DNA of 64,000 nucleotides from Neodiprion pinetum. Its lineage: Eukaryota; Arthropoda; Insecta; Hymenoptera; Diprionidae. Location of the stretch: positions 1,240,001 to 1,304,000 of the forward strand of contig NC_060232.1 in the NCBI RefSeq assembly GCF_021155775.2, read 5' to 3'. The position numbers were made by a program, and so were the translations under genes. Of the stretch, positions 1 to 10,352 are shown one piece after another. How positions within the stretch are numbered: position 1 is the first letter of the stretch; each line of letters starts with the position of its first letter. Under the pieces are notes generated by a model. The model was not told where the DNA came from and did not search any database. It worked only from the letters and a program-made list of their open reading frames with translations.

Positions 1-348
1 ATTAGGTTTCATATAGAAAATGATTGCGATCTACTGTTCTCGATAGAAGAAACTTTTGCAAGAATTTTGACTCATTTTAAGAAACGTTAGAACCGATTGT
101 TTATTACGTTACATCGACATTTTAGCATACAGCTAAAAATCGCAAGAATCCCCATTCTTTTTCGGACAAGTAGCATCTAGTTAGCGGACAACGTTGAAAC
201 AACGGGAGGCAAAGAATCCTGACACGATTGAGTGTCACACAAAAAACTCTTACGATGAAATATAACGTCGAGGTTCATTCGAGTCAAGTCAAACTTGAAG
301 AAGCAACACAAAAAGGAATTCTTGTGGTAAATGAACCACTGTACTCAC

Positions 349-439
349 CAGGATGCGGCGACTTGCGTCATTTCCGGGCTGAGCATCGGGTACGAGTATT
401 GGCCAGTCGGAAAGGGGTATATCGGCGCCCTTGCCAGAC
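349..439 (-). CDS. pan: pangolin (TCF/LEF) internal coding exon, downstream of the two seen
   Basis: Internal exon of the Wnt-pathway transcription factor TCF/LEF, called pangolin in insects, which binds DNA through an HMG box and recruits Armadillo/beta-catenin in the nucleus. On the minus strand a TTTTAG acceptor precedes base 439 and a GTGAGTAC donor (341-348) follows base 349. The 91 bases carry two bases completing a Gly codon, 29 codons, then TG of a Trp codon. The peptide runs LARAPIYPFPTGQYSYP and then MLSPEMTQVAAS. From memory, fly pangolin has a Gly-Leu-Thr-Arg-Pro start, YPF, GQYPYP and MLSPEMTQVASW at the same place. This is the linker between the N-terminal beta-catenin-binding region and the HMG box, neither of which is in the window. 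The first two bases complete exactly the codon left open by the exon at 6126-6270, which strongly supports both exons. The next exon should begin with G and lie below position 1. Confidence 0.9.
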
Positions 440-810
440 CTAAAACATGAATCAAAAGATTTTTCTATCGCTCGACGATTTCCGCATGATAATACAATAA
501 AAAAATTATAATTTGGAAAAAAAAGGTGAACGAGAGAGGCGAGAGTTAGTAGTGTAGTAATCAGGGTAAAACATGGATCGCGGACGTTGAGGCGGTCGTG
601 TTGTTTTTGATCAAGCTAATGTCCAACGTGTCACCAGGAGTGGTTTTTCCGATAGACGTAACTGAAATAGAAAGACGCGGACAGAGGCATCCAAGGATAG
701 TAGAAACAGGGTAAGGTACGGAAGAACGAGTGTGTGTGATTACAACTGACCGAATAGAAATTTTCATCAGACGATAAAGTCATGATCAGGCTTGGCTTAC
801 TCTGTCTCTC

Positions 811-1168
811 CGATTTGATTTCTTTTGTAATATGTTATAGCAGATTAGAAACTAAGCGACGCGTATGTTTTTTGATCTGCCATTATCACTTTAACGGGGT
901 GAAAATGACCCACAAAGATGAGCACCCAACGGGATGATTTCTTGATACGCTTGATGGACTTGAATGGAAACAAAGCTGAAATGTTTTATTACCGAATAGA
1001 AGGTTTCATTCGAGTCCATTAAGCGTGTCAAAAAATCATCTTGTGGGGTGTCCATCTTTGGGGATCACTTTCACCCCTTTCAAAGTGTTTAATAGCAGAT
1101 AAGGAAAAAAAATCACGTGTCGCTTAGTTTTTAGTCTACTGTGACATATTACAACAGAAATGAAATCG
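811..1168. repeat. Long imperfect inverted repeat (foldback / hairpin element 1)
   Basis: The left arm (811-971) reads as the reverse complement of the right arm (about 1002-1168), with a loop of about 30 bases. By eye the arms match at roughly three-quarters to four-fifths of positions with few gaps. Shared blocks include TTGTAATATGT, AAACTAAGCGAC, GGGGTGAAA, CAAAGATG, GATGATTT and TGGACTNGAATG. No transposase frame lies inside and I could not identify a target-site duplication. It is either an old foldback/MITE copy or a hairpin-RNA source. It sits in the pan intron, so it would be transcribed as part of pan pre-mRNA. Confidence 0.85.
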
Positions 1169-1940
1169 AAGATATGGTTCCTTGTCCGAAATACCTTGAC
1201 CAGGGTCTGCTGGGACATCAGTCTGGCCTGATCGAATTGCTACTCGGGTTCAGTCTTGATCGTTACCAATTGCGGAATAATTGTTAATTAATTGCGCGGT
1301 ACCTTCACGATCAGTGGGCACGTAGTATTTCTACCACGTATAGAGTGTACGTTATACAGCGAAGGGTGTGGCTGGTTGCGGAGTTTGCTCGACGGTATAA
1401 GCTTCACTTTAATGTTTGCTCGTCGAGTAGACGTGTATTTTTATACACCTACGTAATATTCACAACTAAATTCGAGCAATGTATGTACATGTTTTATATT
1501 AAACAAACGGACACGTAACATAGTAAATAAAGGTACGCGTACGATACGCCTCGATGGATTTTTTTGTTTCTTTTCTTTTTCAAATCTCGTTTTGTCAAAA
1601 TACGTTGCGAGGGACGTCCGAGCTGTTTACTATCGTAAATGAATTCCGAAATATTTGCCCCGAGGGCTGGACCGCGAAACGTTTATTATAATCTGACGGT
1701 AATTTATTTGGAATTGTAATCAGGCGGTTTACTGGCACCATTGGTGTTGCTGCGGCATCTTCTTCAAGCACGTGCGTGAAAATGCACCGCAGCACGCGAT
1801 ACGCCGAGTCGGCTTTGCCTGCGCTCTGGAAGGCGTTCGTCCATCCGTCCGTTCGTTCATTCGTCTCAGGATTTCCGACTGCTCGTTAACGAGGCACCAG
1901 ACACACAGAAAATTGGAAAAAGACCGAGCGAGCGAGCAAA

Positions 1941-1967
1941 CGAACGAACGAACGAACGAACGAACGA
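1941..1967. repeat. (CGAA)n microsatellite
   Basis: About seven CGAA units in a pan intron. Similar degenerate CGAA/TTCG arrays recur in the window, for example near 11148-11177 and 21128-21164. Confidence 0.95.
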
Positions 1968-3992
1968 CTGGAGCCGGCTGAGACCGTAATTACGTCGTTG
2001 CCGTTGCGGTCCGAAAAAAAGGAAACAATAAACCCCGCGCCTGCACGACGTCGGTTTTAGTCAAGACCGTGTATTTATTTATTTTTCATTTCATTCCTTT
2101 TTTCCCTTTCTCTTCTTCCTTCGTCCAATTGAGTGCGGAAAACGTTTATTATCTAACCACGCGATGATTGAGATTTATCCCGAGGTGTAATCCGACATAC
2201 TATACTAACGAAAGGTGAATAAATAGATGGAAACCTAGGGGGATGAATTATAGAAGGGTAAAGCGAAAGATAAATCAATTTTTCAAAGTGGGCGCGACGG
2301 GAATTTTTTTAATCTCACGAAGAACGAACCTTTTCAATGCATCTTAATTCATCCGCGACATTGTTGCGTTCATTTAACGCTCGCTAACTTTCACGAAATG
2401 ATGCTAAAATCCGATTTTCGTCATCGTACCGAAAACCGTTTGAAACCAGAGTAACATAAAAGGAATAAAAAAAAAAAAAAAAAATTGAATGGGAAAAACA
2501 TCACAGACCACGCGATCGAGAAGGGCGCGTGCCTTTCGCAAGAAGAACAACGTCGCGCGATTGTAGGGCTCGAATGTATAAAGTAAGTGCGAGGGGGACG
2601 CGGATCACCCGAAACGACTGACGATGCTAATAACGCCCAGCAGGTTCGAAACGAACGATCCGGGGCGACCGATACGGCCACGACGCGGTTCTCCGTAATT
2701 ATCGACGTCGCGACGTAACGAGGAGTCTTTTTCTGACGGAACGACGGACAGACGGACGGACGAACGCGGCGGGGGCGAGCTTTTAGCTCCCGATTTTGTA
2801 ACTGTAAACCGCCCCTCGATACCCGTGGCTCTCCCACACGCCAACACACGCGCACGTGTTGCGTATGTGCGTGTTTAGTTTGAACGCAGAATAAAATACT
2901 CAGCTCGACACACGTTCCACGTGCTGGGCACCACCTACGGGGTTTTAATGACAGACTCCGGTGAACAGGACTCTCTCTACTCCAATTTTCTACCCCTGTA
3001 ACCCCTGTAGAATATAGCGATGTAGCGAATATAATTTTACCCGGTTAGCTAAAGGTATATTAATTCCGCCGCTCGATCGACTGGACGATTCATCTCTGCA
3101 GGATGCGTAGCTTTTTCAGTTCCCGTATTAAGCTTTATTTCCTGATAATCACGCCGTAAGGGTAATATTTTTCGACAATTTTCACAATGTCAAAGTCCAG
3201 CAATCGATCATCGACATCGTTCATTTATCGGAATGCCGACAATGAAAGAGGTACGAACACAGCCGGTATTTCCGTTTCCAAATCAGGGTGTAATGCATCC
3301 GAGGGGGGTGCATGTACAGTACCGACCGGCTAGATATACCTATAAGGGACTTCGGGTGGTTGTTCGTGAATAAAAGAGTAATTTTCCGGGTGGTGAGACG
3401 CCGATAATGGGGTTGCAGACTGCCGAGTCGACTGGAAAATGATTAAGCACACATGACGGAGCTCGCGGACTCGCCAGGATATTGCCGTGCGGCCCCCTTT
3501 CCACCCCCCAACCCCGACCCCTCTTCCCCCGATTTCCACTTTCCGCCGCTCCGCCCCCCCCCCGCCCCCCTCCACGCCTTCATTCTCCTCGAGTTGCTTC
3601 GCCGCGGATAACTGCGGCCAGGCCCAATTCCAATCCCAGAACGAGTCTCCAGCCCCCCCGCAGAATCAATCCTATCTTCATACCGTACCCTCGTTCCTAA
3701 CCCGGTCAACGATCTCCCTAACAGCTCTATTCACTCCCGCTATGAAATACTCAAGACCTATATATCCGTGCAAAGAGATTAACGAGCAATTTGGGTTAAC
3801 CGCAATACTCTCTCTGAGGAAAATTATTACGTAGGAAATCCACAGGGCGTTCGAATCTTGCGAATTTCCTCCTGGATTCCATGTCGTTTTTCTTTCAACT
3901 CTGCTAATTTCATGACTCGTGTGAATAACATGGGGTTCAGGGAAAAAGCTAGACAGCTAAAATCCCACGAGGGTCTAGTTCAAGCAGTGCAA

Positions 3993-4071
3993 GCTGGTAC
4001 TGGATAGCGTCTCCGCCTGAAAGGTGGTACGAGCTATGCACTAAGCTCTAGGTTCAAACCGTGAGAGTCAC
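3993..4071 (+). mobile_element. tRNA-like (SINE-type) relic 1
   Basis: An A-box-like block (TGGTACTGGATAGCG, from 3994) is followed about 55 bases later by a B-box-like block (AGGTTCAAACC, 4050-4060), the spacing of an internal RNA polymerase III promoter. The T-arm does not pair cleanly, so this is not a working tRNA gene. The block resembles the relic at 10353-10420 (shared TGGATAG context and B-box), so both may come from one tRNA-derived SINE family. I cannot define the ends or a tail. Confidence 0.4.
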
Positions 4072-5087
4072 CCTCGAAAACCGATTCATTAATCAGTCAC
4101 CACGGTTTGCTAACAAAGCGACTAGCGACGTCGTCGCCCTTACAGAGCCGTTTCAGGGGGTAGGCTGTACCTACATGAAAGCAGAGCTATTGGAGCATCA
4201 GATGATGATAGCAATGAGCTGTTCCATTGGATTCGACGATAAGTAGGTATATATCTCTCATTGTCATTTCTCGCAATTATACGATTGACGATGGATAGAG
4301 AAATACTAATCCACGTCTGGTTCGTAGGAATGGGTCTAACCATGGTGCGCGAAAACAAGGTGTGCTCTAAACAAAGTCACGACAATTCTAATTAAATATA
4401 AGTGAAGTCATAGTTTTTTTTACACCATTGAGTTTTTTACAACGTGGTTTTTTTTTACACTGGTTCCACTGGCAAGACAAGACATAGGTAAAAATGGAGA
4501 AAAATATAATTCTTGCTTGACGCCGTCGATCGGGTTATCCGCGCCGATGGGGGCGGGGAGGGGATGAATCGGGGCGCGGGGCGAAGGCGGCGGCATGAGA
4601 CGCAGAAGAAGCCCCTTGACCCGGCGCCGAAGGGAGGCATGCCATGCCTGGCTGATTAGCCTAATGGTGAGTTCTCCTCTTATTCTCGTACTCGACGCCA
4701 GTTCGCGAGTCAGAAGGGTCTTCCCCAGCTCCAAGCCCCGACCCTCGGACCCCGAGCCGTCCCTGCAGCCTCTCGACAACCCCACAGAAGCTGCTTGGTC
4801 GCGTCTCTCGAGCGTCGACTCGACTCGACTTGACTTGAGAGAAATATTCTTCCAATTATTCGCTTAAAAATGTAAATATTTACCCCCACCCGCTACCGGT
4901 GCTCCGCGCAACCCAGCTCGACGGATCCACCTGCGAACTCACAGTCACGTCATTCATTTCAAGCCGCTAAATACCGGGTCACCCTCGAAACGGATCCAAG
5001 AGCTTGATATTCCCGATGTACGCGTAATGTACGGAACAGAAATCCTACGTTTGAAGCTGTTGCTGGACACACGAGGGTTCGTTATAT

Positions 5088-5125
5088 CAATACTTATCGA
5101 AATTTAGGTTCGTAGATAAGTATTG
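5088..5125. repeat. Short perfect-stem hairpin
   Basis: CAATACTTATC (5088-5098) and GATAAGTATTG (5115-5125) are perfect 11-base complements around a short loop, with GAA/TTC next to the loop adding a few more pairs. It lies in the pan intron. It is too short for a typical miRNA precursor. No flanking duplication is obvious. Confidence 0.8.
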
Positions 5126-6125
5126 TAGATACAGGTACATGTATGTAGAGATTTGAAAATAAAAGTACGATTCTATGTAGCCACTGGTTCATTATCAATT
5201 TCCGTACAACTTACTCGAGGCGTGTGATCCTTCACCCTAATGATGACCTGTACCCACCTTTCATTCGAACAATTCACTCTTCCACTATGTTTATAACGAT
5301 AGAATACAGGTGCGGCTACGTACCTACAAACGTATGATTGATCGCTTGGTGACGATTAATTAACTGCCACACCTAGCTAATGAGGTACAACGGAACAATG
5401 CAATTTCAAGTATTTCCATCACCAAATGTATTCGTTACAATAAAAAAAGAGGGAAACTTTACATCGATGCAACGTCACAACTGTCCCTTTTTATCATTTT
5501 CATCTTCCTTCCACGAAACATAAGTTCTTTGAATATTTGAGAACAACAAAAGTCTATCGGTACTCCCGACGAAGGATAATTTGAGCTTCGTTGGGTTAAA
5601 GTGTCCCATTGACAGTCCGTACGGCAAGTGTTGTATCAACATCCGATCCGAGTCGACGAATGAATTTCCCCTCTCGAAAACTTCGCCACAGTTGGATATG
5701 ATAACAAGTTGGTAACTAGTTTATACAGGTTCGAGTGAAAGTTTTGCGGGGAACGTCTCTTAGCATCCTCGTTATACCGAAAGAACGAAGGGAAGAGAAT
5801 TCGTCTATGAATGGTTCCAGGAAGTGGGATTGCCATGAGGATGTTACGTGACGTAGATGACGCCATTTTGAATCCGTGCAAGCTGATGCGAGTGTGGTAT
5901 CTCTGTCGGGAGAATTTCAAGGAAAGAGTGGGAGCACCGACCGAGCTGCAAGTGCTTGTGAGTTGCGAGAGGGTGCAGGTGGTGTGACGGCGCGTGTTAG
6001 TATGGCTGATTGTGTTCTGGGTGGGTATAGGCGGGGGGGCTGCTGACCTGTGGAGGCTGCTGCGGCAAGGAGTCGTTTCCAGTGCGTGGGGTGTGTGGAT
6101 GGGCCGTGTGGTGGCCAATACTCAC

Positions 6126-6270
6126 CGGCCGCGGCCGCTTTGCTCACGTCCAGCGTGCCATAGGGTGGAATTCCCATGTGCGCCGGGGGTGGCTGAGACA
6201 GGTGATCACCGTTCGGGCAAAAGAAGGGTAGACCACTCGGGTGAGTGCCAGCCAGGCCCATCTTGCTCGC
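6126..6270 (-). CDS. pan: pangolin (TCF/LEF) internal coding exon, upstream of the two seen
   Basis: Internal exon of pangolin. On the minus strand it is preceded by a strong acceptor (branch-like CTAAC, then pyrimidines ending TTTCAG at 6271) and followed by the donor GTGAGTATT (6117-6125). The 145 bases start on a codon boundary and end one base into a Gly codon. The peptide begins ASKMGLAG, continues GLPFFCPNGDHLSQ and PPPAHMGIPPYGTLD, and ends VSKAAAA. From memory, fly pangolin carries GLPPFFCHN, PPPAHCGIPPYQLD and PK in the same order, just before the segment encoded at 349-439. Vertebrate TCF7L2 keeps only traces (PPPHLPADVDPK). An open frame continues past the donor to 5917 but loses all resemblance, confirming the exon end. 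An M at 6261 is in frame but need not be a start. The upstream partner exon was not found in the window. Confidence 0.92.
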
Positions 6271-7048
6271 CTGAAACAGAACAGCGGAATGCTAGGTTAG
6301 TCGTTGAAAGGGGCAAAAAGATAGTAGTTCGATTAGTTTGTGCCATTATGCACCATGATTCGCATCGACGAGAGCTTGGCGAACCGAAAATATCATTGGC
6401 TAAGTATCTTTTCACCGTCTTGTGATCCATTCTCAGAATCAGTATACAACGGCAATTACAATGTATAATTTATTCTACCCCTCGTGATTTCTTATCTTTG
6501 GATGATTGACCTGTGAATAAGAGGTTTGAATGGTCCGCGGATAATATGGAGGGTATATCGTTATTCAAGGATTCTAAGAAGATGATGAGAGATGAGATTC
6601 GAGGAGTGGGTTTTTCAACGAATATTGTTCACCGTCGTTTCGAATCACTGCGTACCGGGGAAAATTGAACTTTGATACGTAGAAACGAACGAACGACTGC
6701 AGCAGAGATACAAGCGAGATATTTATCAACCGGGGCGGAATACAGAAGCGACCGAAGAATATTCTCCCTCCCGCTCCTCCTCACAGAGAGCTACTCGTTC
6801 AGATTGAAGGACTAATTTTACATTTTTTCCCTCTCTCAGTCCCGTTTTCTCCGCATTGAAAATTCTTTATTCGTATGCCGGTAAGCGTAAAGGCAGTGGG
6901 CTAAAATTAGCCAAGCCGATGTTTTTCAATCGAAACGGGAGGGAGGAAGAAGGCTGCGCCCTCCTCGCTCGGTCGAGCGATTGAGACGCGGCTACAGAGA
7001 GAAGAGACCGACTGAAGGTGGTCGATGGGTGGAGTGGTTTCGCCCTAA

Positions 7049-8728
7049 TCAACCGGTGCTTACCACGAGGACTGCGGTATCGCGGATTGATCTCACCGCG
7101 AGTAAGAGGCCAGGATCAAAGGGCTCGCTCTCCATCCACATAAGAACTCGAGAGAGTAGCGTGGTGGCTTCCTCGGGAGTGCAGGACTCCTCGGAACGGG
7201 ACGGCGACTCGTCTTCATCCTCAGAATTTTCGCTTCGTTCTTTGTCAAATTTCCGCTCCTCGATACCGGGTTCCGACTCCTCGACGTTGTTCGCCTCGTA
7301 GTCAGGCTCAACTTCCTTCTTGACTACGGGCTCGAGGCTTTCCGCGAGCGGAGGAACGTCGTCGAGGACCCAGGCCGCGACATCCGCGTCGTCTACGTCG
7401 AGTCCAACGTCGCGAGCGAGACCCCGAAGCTCGTCGAGTAGCATCCGGTCCTCGTTGTGCTCAAGGACGGAGTGTAGCCGCGGAGAAAGCCAAGGCGGTG
7501 GACCCGGAGGACCGGAGACGGGGCCGCGAGCGGCTTCCGGTTCACCACGTAGGGCCGACCAGCTCCGCGCGAATGTTTCCGGCCGGACGTTAAGCCAGGC
7601 GCGATGCAGCCCGACGAAGGCCTCCTTCAGGGTGAACTTCTTCACGTGTCCGGCGAGCCCGAGCTCCGTGGCCCCCCGTCGAATGTCGAGTATACCGCTG
7701 GCCAGCAAACCACCTGCCAGGCGAACTCGAAGCTCGTTCGTGACGAGCCGAGGCTCTAGGACGTCACCGGGAACGACGACGAGACGAACGAGACCGTCGG
7801 AGGTGACGCACTCCGCTTCCGGTGGCAGGTAGTCAGCGCCTTCCGCAACGAGCACGGCTCCGTCGGGATGCATGGCGGCCGCGGCCGGTGCAAACTCGTG
7901 GTGAAACCACCAGAGGAAGAGGTCGACGGTCAGCGAACCGCGTCCCCCGCCGGCGTAGACGACTGGCTGAGTGACCATGTTAACCCGCCATAAACACCGC
8001 GGTCTCCAGTGCCTCCCCGCTACCAGGAGTCGCGTTCGATGTCGGCCCTCCTGGTCCGCTGCGCCGACGACCCAGACTCTCTCTCCCCGTGACGAACGCC
8101 GTCCGGGCAGAGCCTTCCAGTCGACGTGACACACGTGCGCGATGTAGACGCGTCCGGGGTCGAATTCTTTCAAGGTCGAGCGGAGTGTTTCAAGGATGCC
8201 CGGTGGGCTGGGGGCGGCGGAGGCGGAGCCGGAGCCGGAACCGCCGGGGGACTGGGATGACTCGTCTTGGTTAGGTTCGGGAGGTTCCGGTTCCGGCAGG
8301 CCGTGCCGCTCCTGCCACTTCCGGATCCAATCCGGGGTTATCGAGTCGACGAGCTCGCGCGTCGCTCCGGCGATTCGCGCTATGCCGAGCGCCTTCCGGC
8401 GCAGACGATCCGGTCCAGGCACCCCCGTGGTGGTAGTCGTCGTCGTCGTCGGCGTCGTCGAGGTCGGGGAGTCGGACCTGCCCCGTCGGCACTTTTCGAC
8501 CCATCGCGCCAGGGCGCTCTCGAGACCCTCGGCGTCCAGGGGTTCGCGCAGGCGCGCCGCGCCTCGGCATCGACCCTCTCGCTGCCGCCTCGGAGCCGCG
8601 GCCTCCTTCTCAGGCGGCATCTCCGGGCCGCCGCTGCAGCTCTGCTGCATGAACACTCCACCCCGCACTCGACGCGCTCCTCTCCTCGCCACTCTGGCAC
8701 GCACACTTTTCACCCCCCGTAGCGACAT
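7049..8728 (-). CDS. Domesticated jerky/tigger-like (pogo, CENP-B-type) transposase protein
   Basis: An intronless 559-codon frame from the first in-frame ATG (GTCGCGATGTCG; no upstream in-frame ATG before the TGA at 8837-8839). Residues 1-65 are Arg-rich. Residues 67-144 form a Tc5/CENP-B-type helix-turn-helix (LESALARWVEKCR at the start, WIRKWQERHGL at the end), interrupted by a Ser/Thr insert with eight Thr. Residues 194-395 follow the DDE_1 fold: YIAHVCHVDWKALP aligns with family YNADETGLFWKMLP, LLVAGRHWRPRC with LLVIGKSKKPRC, AVLVAEGA with LLLLDNCPA, and LKEAFVGLHRAW and PETFARSW with the helix after the third Asp. The catalytic Asp positions read His198, Glu296 and Thr330/Asn331, so cleavage activity is very unlikely. 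The expected first, pipsqueak-like helix-turn-helix is not recognisable. Residues 479-518 are acidic, and VKKE (469-472) fits a SUMO site. Residues 522-554 match the jerky C-terminus. A nuclear DNA-binding role is inferred. It is much more GC-rich than its surroundings. Confidence 0.85.
   Translation of the reverse strand: MSLRGVKSVRARVARRGARRVRGGVFMQQSCSGGPEMPPEKEAAAPRRQREGRCRGAARLREPLDAEGLESALARWVEKCRRGRSDSPTSTTPTTTTTTTTGVPGPDRLRRKALGIARIAGATRELVDSITPDWIRKWQERHGLPEPEPPEPNQDESSQSPGGSGSGSASAAPSPPGILETLRSTLKEFDPGRVYIAHVCHVDWKALPGRRSSRGERVWVVGAADQEGRHRTRLLVAGRHWRPRCLWRVNMVTQPVVYAGGGRGSLTVDLFLWWFHHEFAPAAAAMHPDGAVLVAEGADYLPPEAECVTSDGLVRLVVVPGDVLEPRLVTNELRVRLAGGLLASGILDIRRGATELGLAGHVKKFTLKEAFVGLHRAWLNVRPETFARSWSALRGEPEAARGPVSGPPGPPPWLSPRLHSVLEHNEDRMLLDELRGLARDVGLDVDDADVAAWVLDDVPPLAESLEPVVKKEVEPDYEANNVEESEPGIEERKFDKERSENSEDEDESPSRSEESCTPEEATTLLSRVLMWMESEPFDPGLLLAVRSIRDTAVLVVSTG
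7058..7063 (-). other. Candidate splice donor inside the last codons of the transposase-like ORF
   Basis: On the minus strand CTCGTG is followed by GTAAGC, five codons before the TGA. The exon would end at 7064 on a codon boundary. The pan exon acceptor at 6271 also begins on a codon boundary, so splicing 7064 to 6270 would keep the frame. A second potential donor (GCG then GTGAGA) lies 12 codons before this one and has the same phase. Whether either is used is unknown. Confidence 0.35.
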
Positions 8729-8972
8729 CGCGACTCCTCGAAGAGGACTCCGCACGCACGATCCGGGCTTGCCGGTTACGTCGACGCTGCTGATCACGGT
8801 GCTACGGGCGCTACCGATGCTCCCGTCGCTGCTGCATCAGGCGAGCCGTCCCGCGACCGAGAGGTGACTGAGCGGCTGCGACGCAACCGTCAAAGGCCCG
8901 ACCGGGAACCGGAGGGCTTTGATGTTCCGCCGCCCATCGCGCACAAAGCGAAAGCGACCGAGGAGCGTGGGG

Positions 8973-9047
8973 ATCTCTCGGTATCTCTCTCGGTATCTCT
9001 CTCCTCTCTCTTCTCTCTCTCTCTATCTCTCTATCTCTCTCTCTCTC
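8973..9047. promoter_or_regulatory. GA/TC dinucleotide tract upstream of the transposase-like gene
   Basis: A TC-rich run (GA on the gene's strand) ending about 245 bases upstream of the ATG at 8728. GA tracts bind GAGA-type factors in insects and are common near promoters. Here it may be part of the nested gene's promoter, but the window is full of similar tracts, so a chance microsatellite is equally possible. No convincing TATA box was seen beside it. Confidence 0.4.
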
Positions 9048-10352
9048 GCAACCCCAACGCGACCCTCCGACCCGCCAACGCGACGACGTAGTAGTATGTC
9101 GCCCGCGAAAGTTAGCCGAATTGATGGGCGCCGAAACCGAAACCCAAATTTGCAAAATCAAGGCATCTTTCTTCGCGTGTTATAATCCGCCCGCCGCTAT
9201 CCACGGATTGTAATAGAAACGGAAATGCAGCCTCGTATCTCGCTTGGCTATACCGCGAAGGTATTCCGAAACTTGTAGAGACCTTGGTAAAATATATCAA
9301 CAGACTGAACTGGTAGGTGACGTCGTCGACCCTCAAAGTTGACGTTTGCTAAAATAAGAAAAAACGCTGCGAATCAATTCTTTTTTTTTTCAACAAGTAA
9401 AACGAATTCGAAACTGTTCTCTAAATGCGTTAATCGATTAGAAAACAGCACAGAGCTGACATCGAGGAGTGGAATATAAAACTAGAAGCCACGGTGATTA
9501 TACAAATGTCAGTAAAATTGCAGATTACCGAATACGTGTAGTTTTGTTTAATCAATGTAATGACAAGCGGATATAAAATAGGAAACAAATTAACTCCAAA
9601 GTTTTTAGCGATATTCATTGTCTCGTTGATCGAGAGCGTTCATTTTTCTTCTATTTGTAATGAAAAATATGTTCAATATGAAATTTTTGGTGGTTGTACG
9701 ACCGAGTGCCGCACGCGAGTTATGTAATAATTAACGTGCAAGCCTGTAATGAATTCACCCACATCAAAGCCCGACGCGTGACAACGTTTGCGGTCTGTTG
9801 CCTGCCGGGTGCAGCGCAGTGATTAACGTTTATCGAAACGAATTATGCGAGCTGGTGCAGACGACAGGAATCCGTGTCGCCGCGTAAACAAGCTGGGAAT
9901 AACTAACTCGACAATAATCCAAACCGTAAGAACGTTTCGCGGAACTGAAACCACATAAACATCGGAGTTGACACACGGTATGAAATCGACCAGTAGTAGC
10001 TCCCCGAAGCGAATCGGACACGAACGAAAAGGGTCAAGTAAAAAGCAGACCCCCTGAAAATTTTACACGTTTCGGAAATCAGTTTTGGAAGATAATCACA
10101 ATGTCGCTTCTACGCACCAACGAGTGAAAATCTATCTACCTGGCAACAAAATAGTCCACTGAATTAATGAATTACCTGAACGTGTTACACTTGAATGAGT
10201 GAATTTCGACGATAACTGCGTACTTTTCTTCTATTTCTTGCTTATAATTGAACAGCGCATTTGTCTATCTCCAGAAAGAAGCAGTCTGCAGAGAACGAAA
10301 AAAAAGTCATACAACCGAGAGAAGCTGTCCGTTAGTTCTATACAGGGGAGGT

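Larger units (their letters stand above)
440..6125 (-). other. pan: pan intron between the two recognised exons (5,686 bp)
   Basis: Bounded on the minus strand by a GTGAGT donor (6120-6125) and a TTTTAG acceptor at 440-445. No further exon was recognised inside it. Contents seen are a long imperfect inverted repeat (811-1168), a (CGAA)n array (1941-1967), a tRNA-like relic (about 3993-4071), a perfect-stem hairpin (5088-5125) and CG-rich, simple-sequence patches at about 3480-3700 and 4530-4830 that open several meaningless frames on both strands. Confidence 0.8.

Noticed and set aside
4420..4785. Minus-strand frame with a Pro-rich segment and GVKQEL, reminiscent of the Pro-rich KQEL part of pan
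   Set aside because: Only three or four residues match, it lies between exons whose peptides are adjacent in the protein, and no clean splice pair frames it.
5917..6125. Continuation of the pan exon frame beyond the donor
   Set aside because: Resemblance to pan stops exactly at the GTGAGT donor, and the next pan residues are found at 349-439.
8729..8836. In-frame extension upstream of the transposase ATG, including a GTG
   Set aside because: There is no upstream ATG before the in-frame TGA (8837-8839). GTG starts are not expected for a nuclear animal gene, so the ATG at 8728 was preferred.
7320..8867. Several plus-strand frames opposite the transposase-like gene (up to 223 codons)
   Set aside because: These are shadows created by the GC-rich codons of the minus-strand gene. 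They are Arg/Ser/Pro-rich without motifs.
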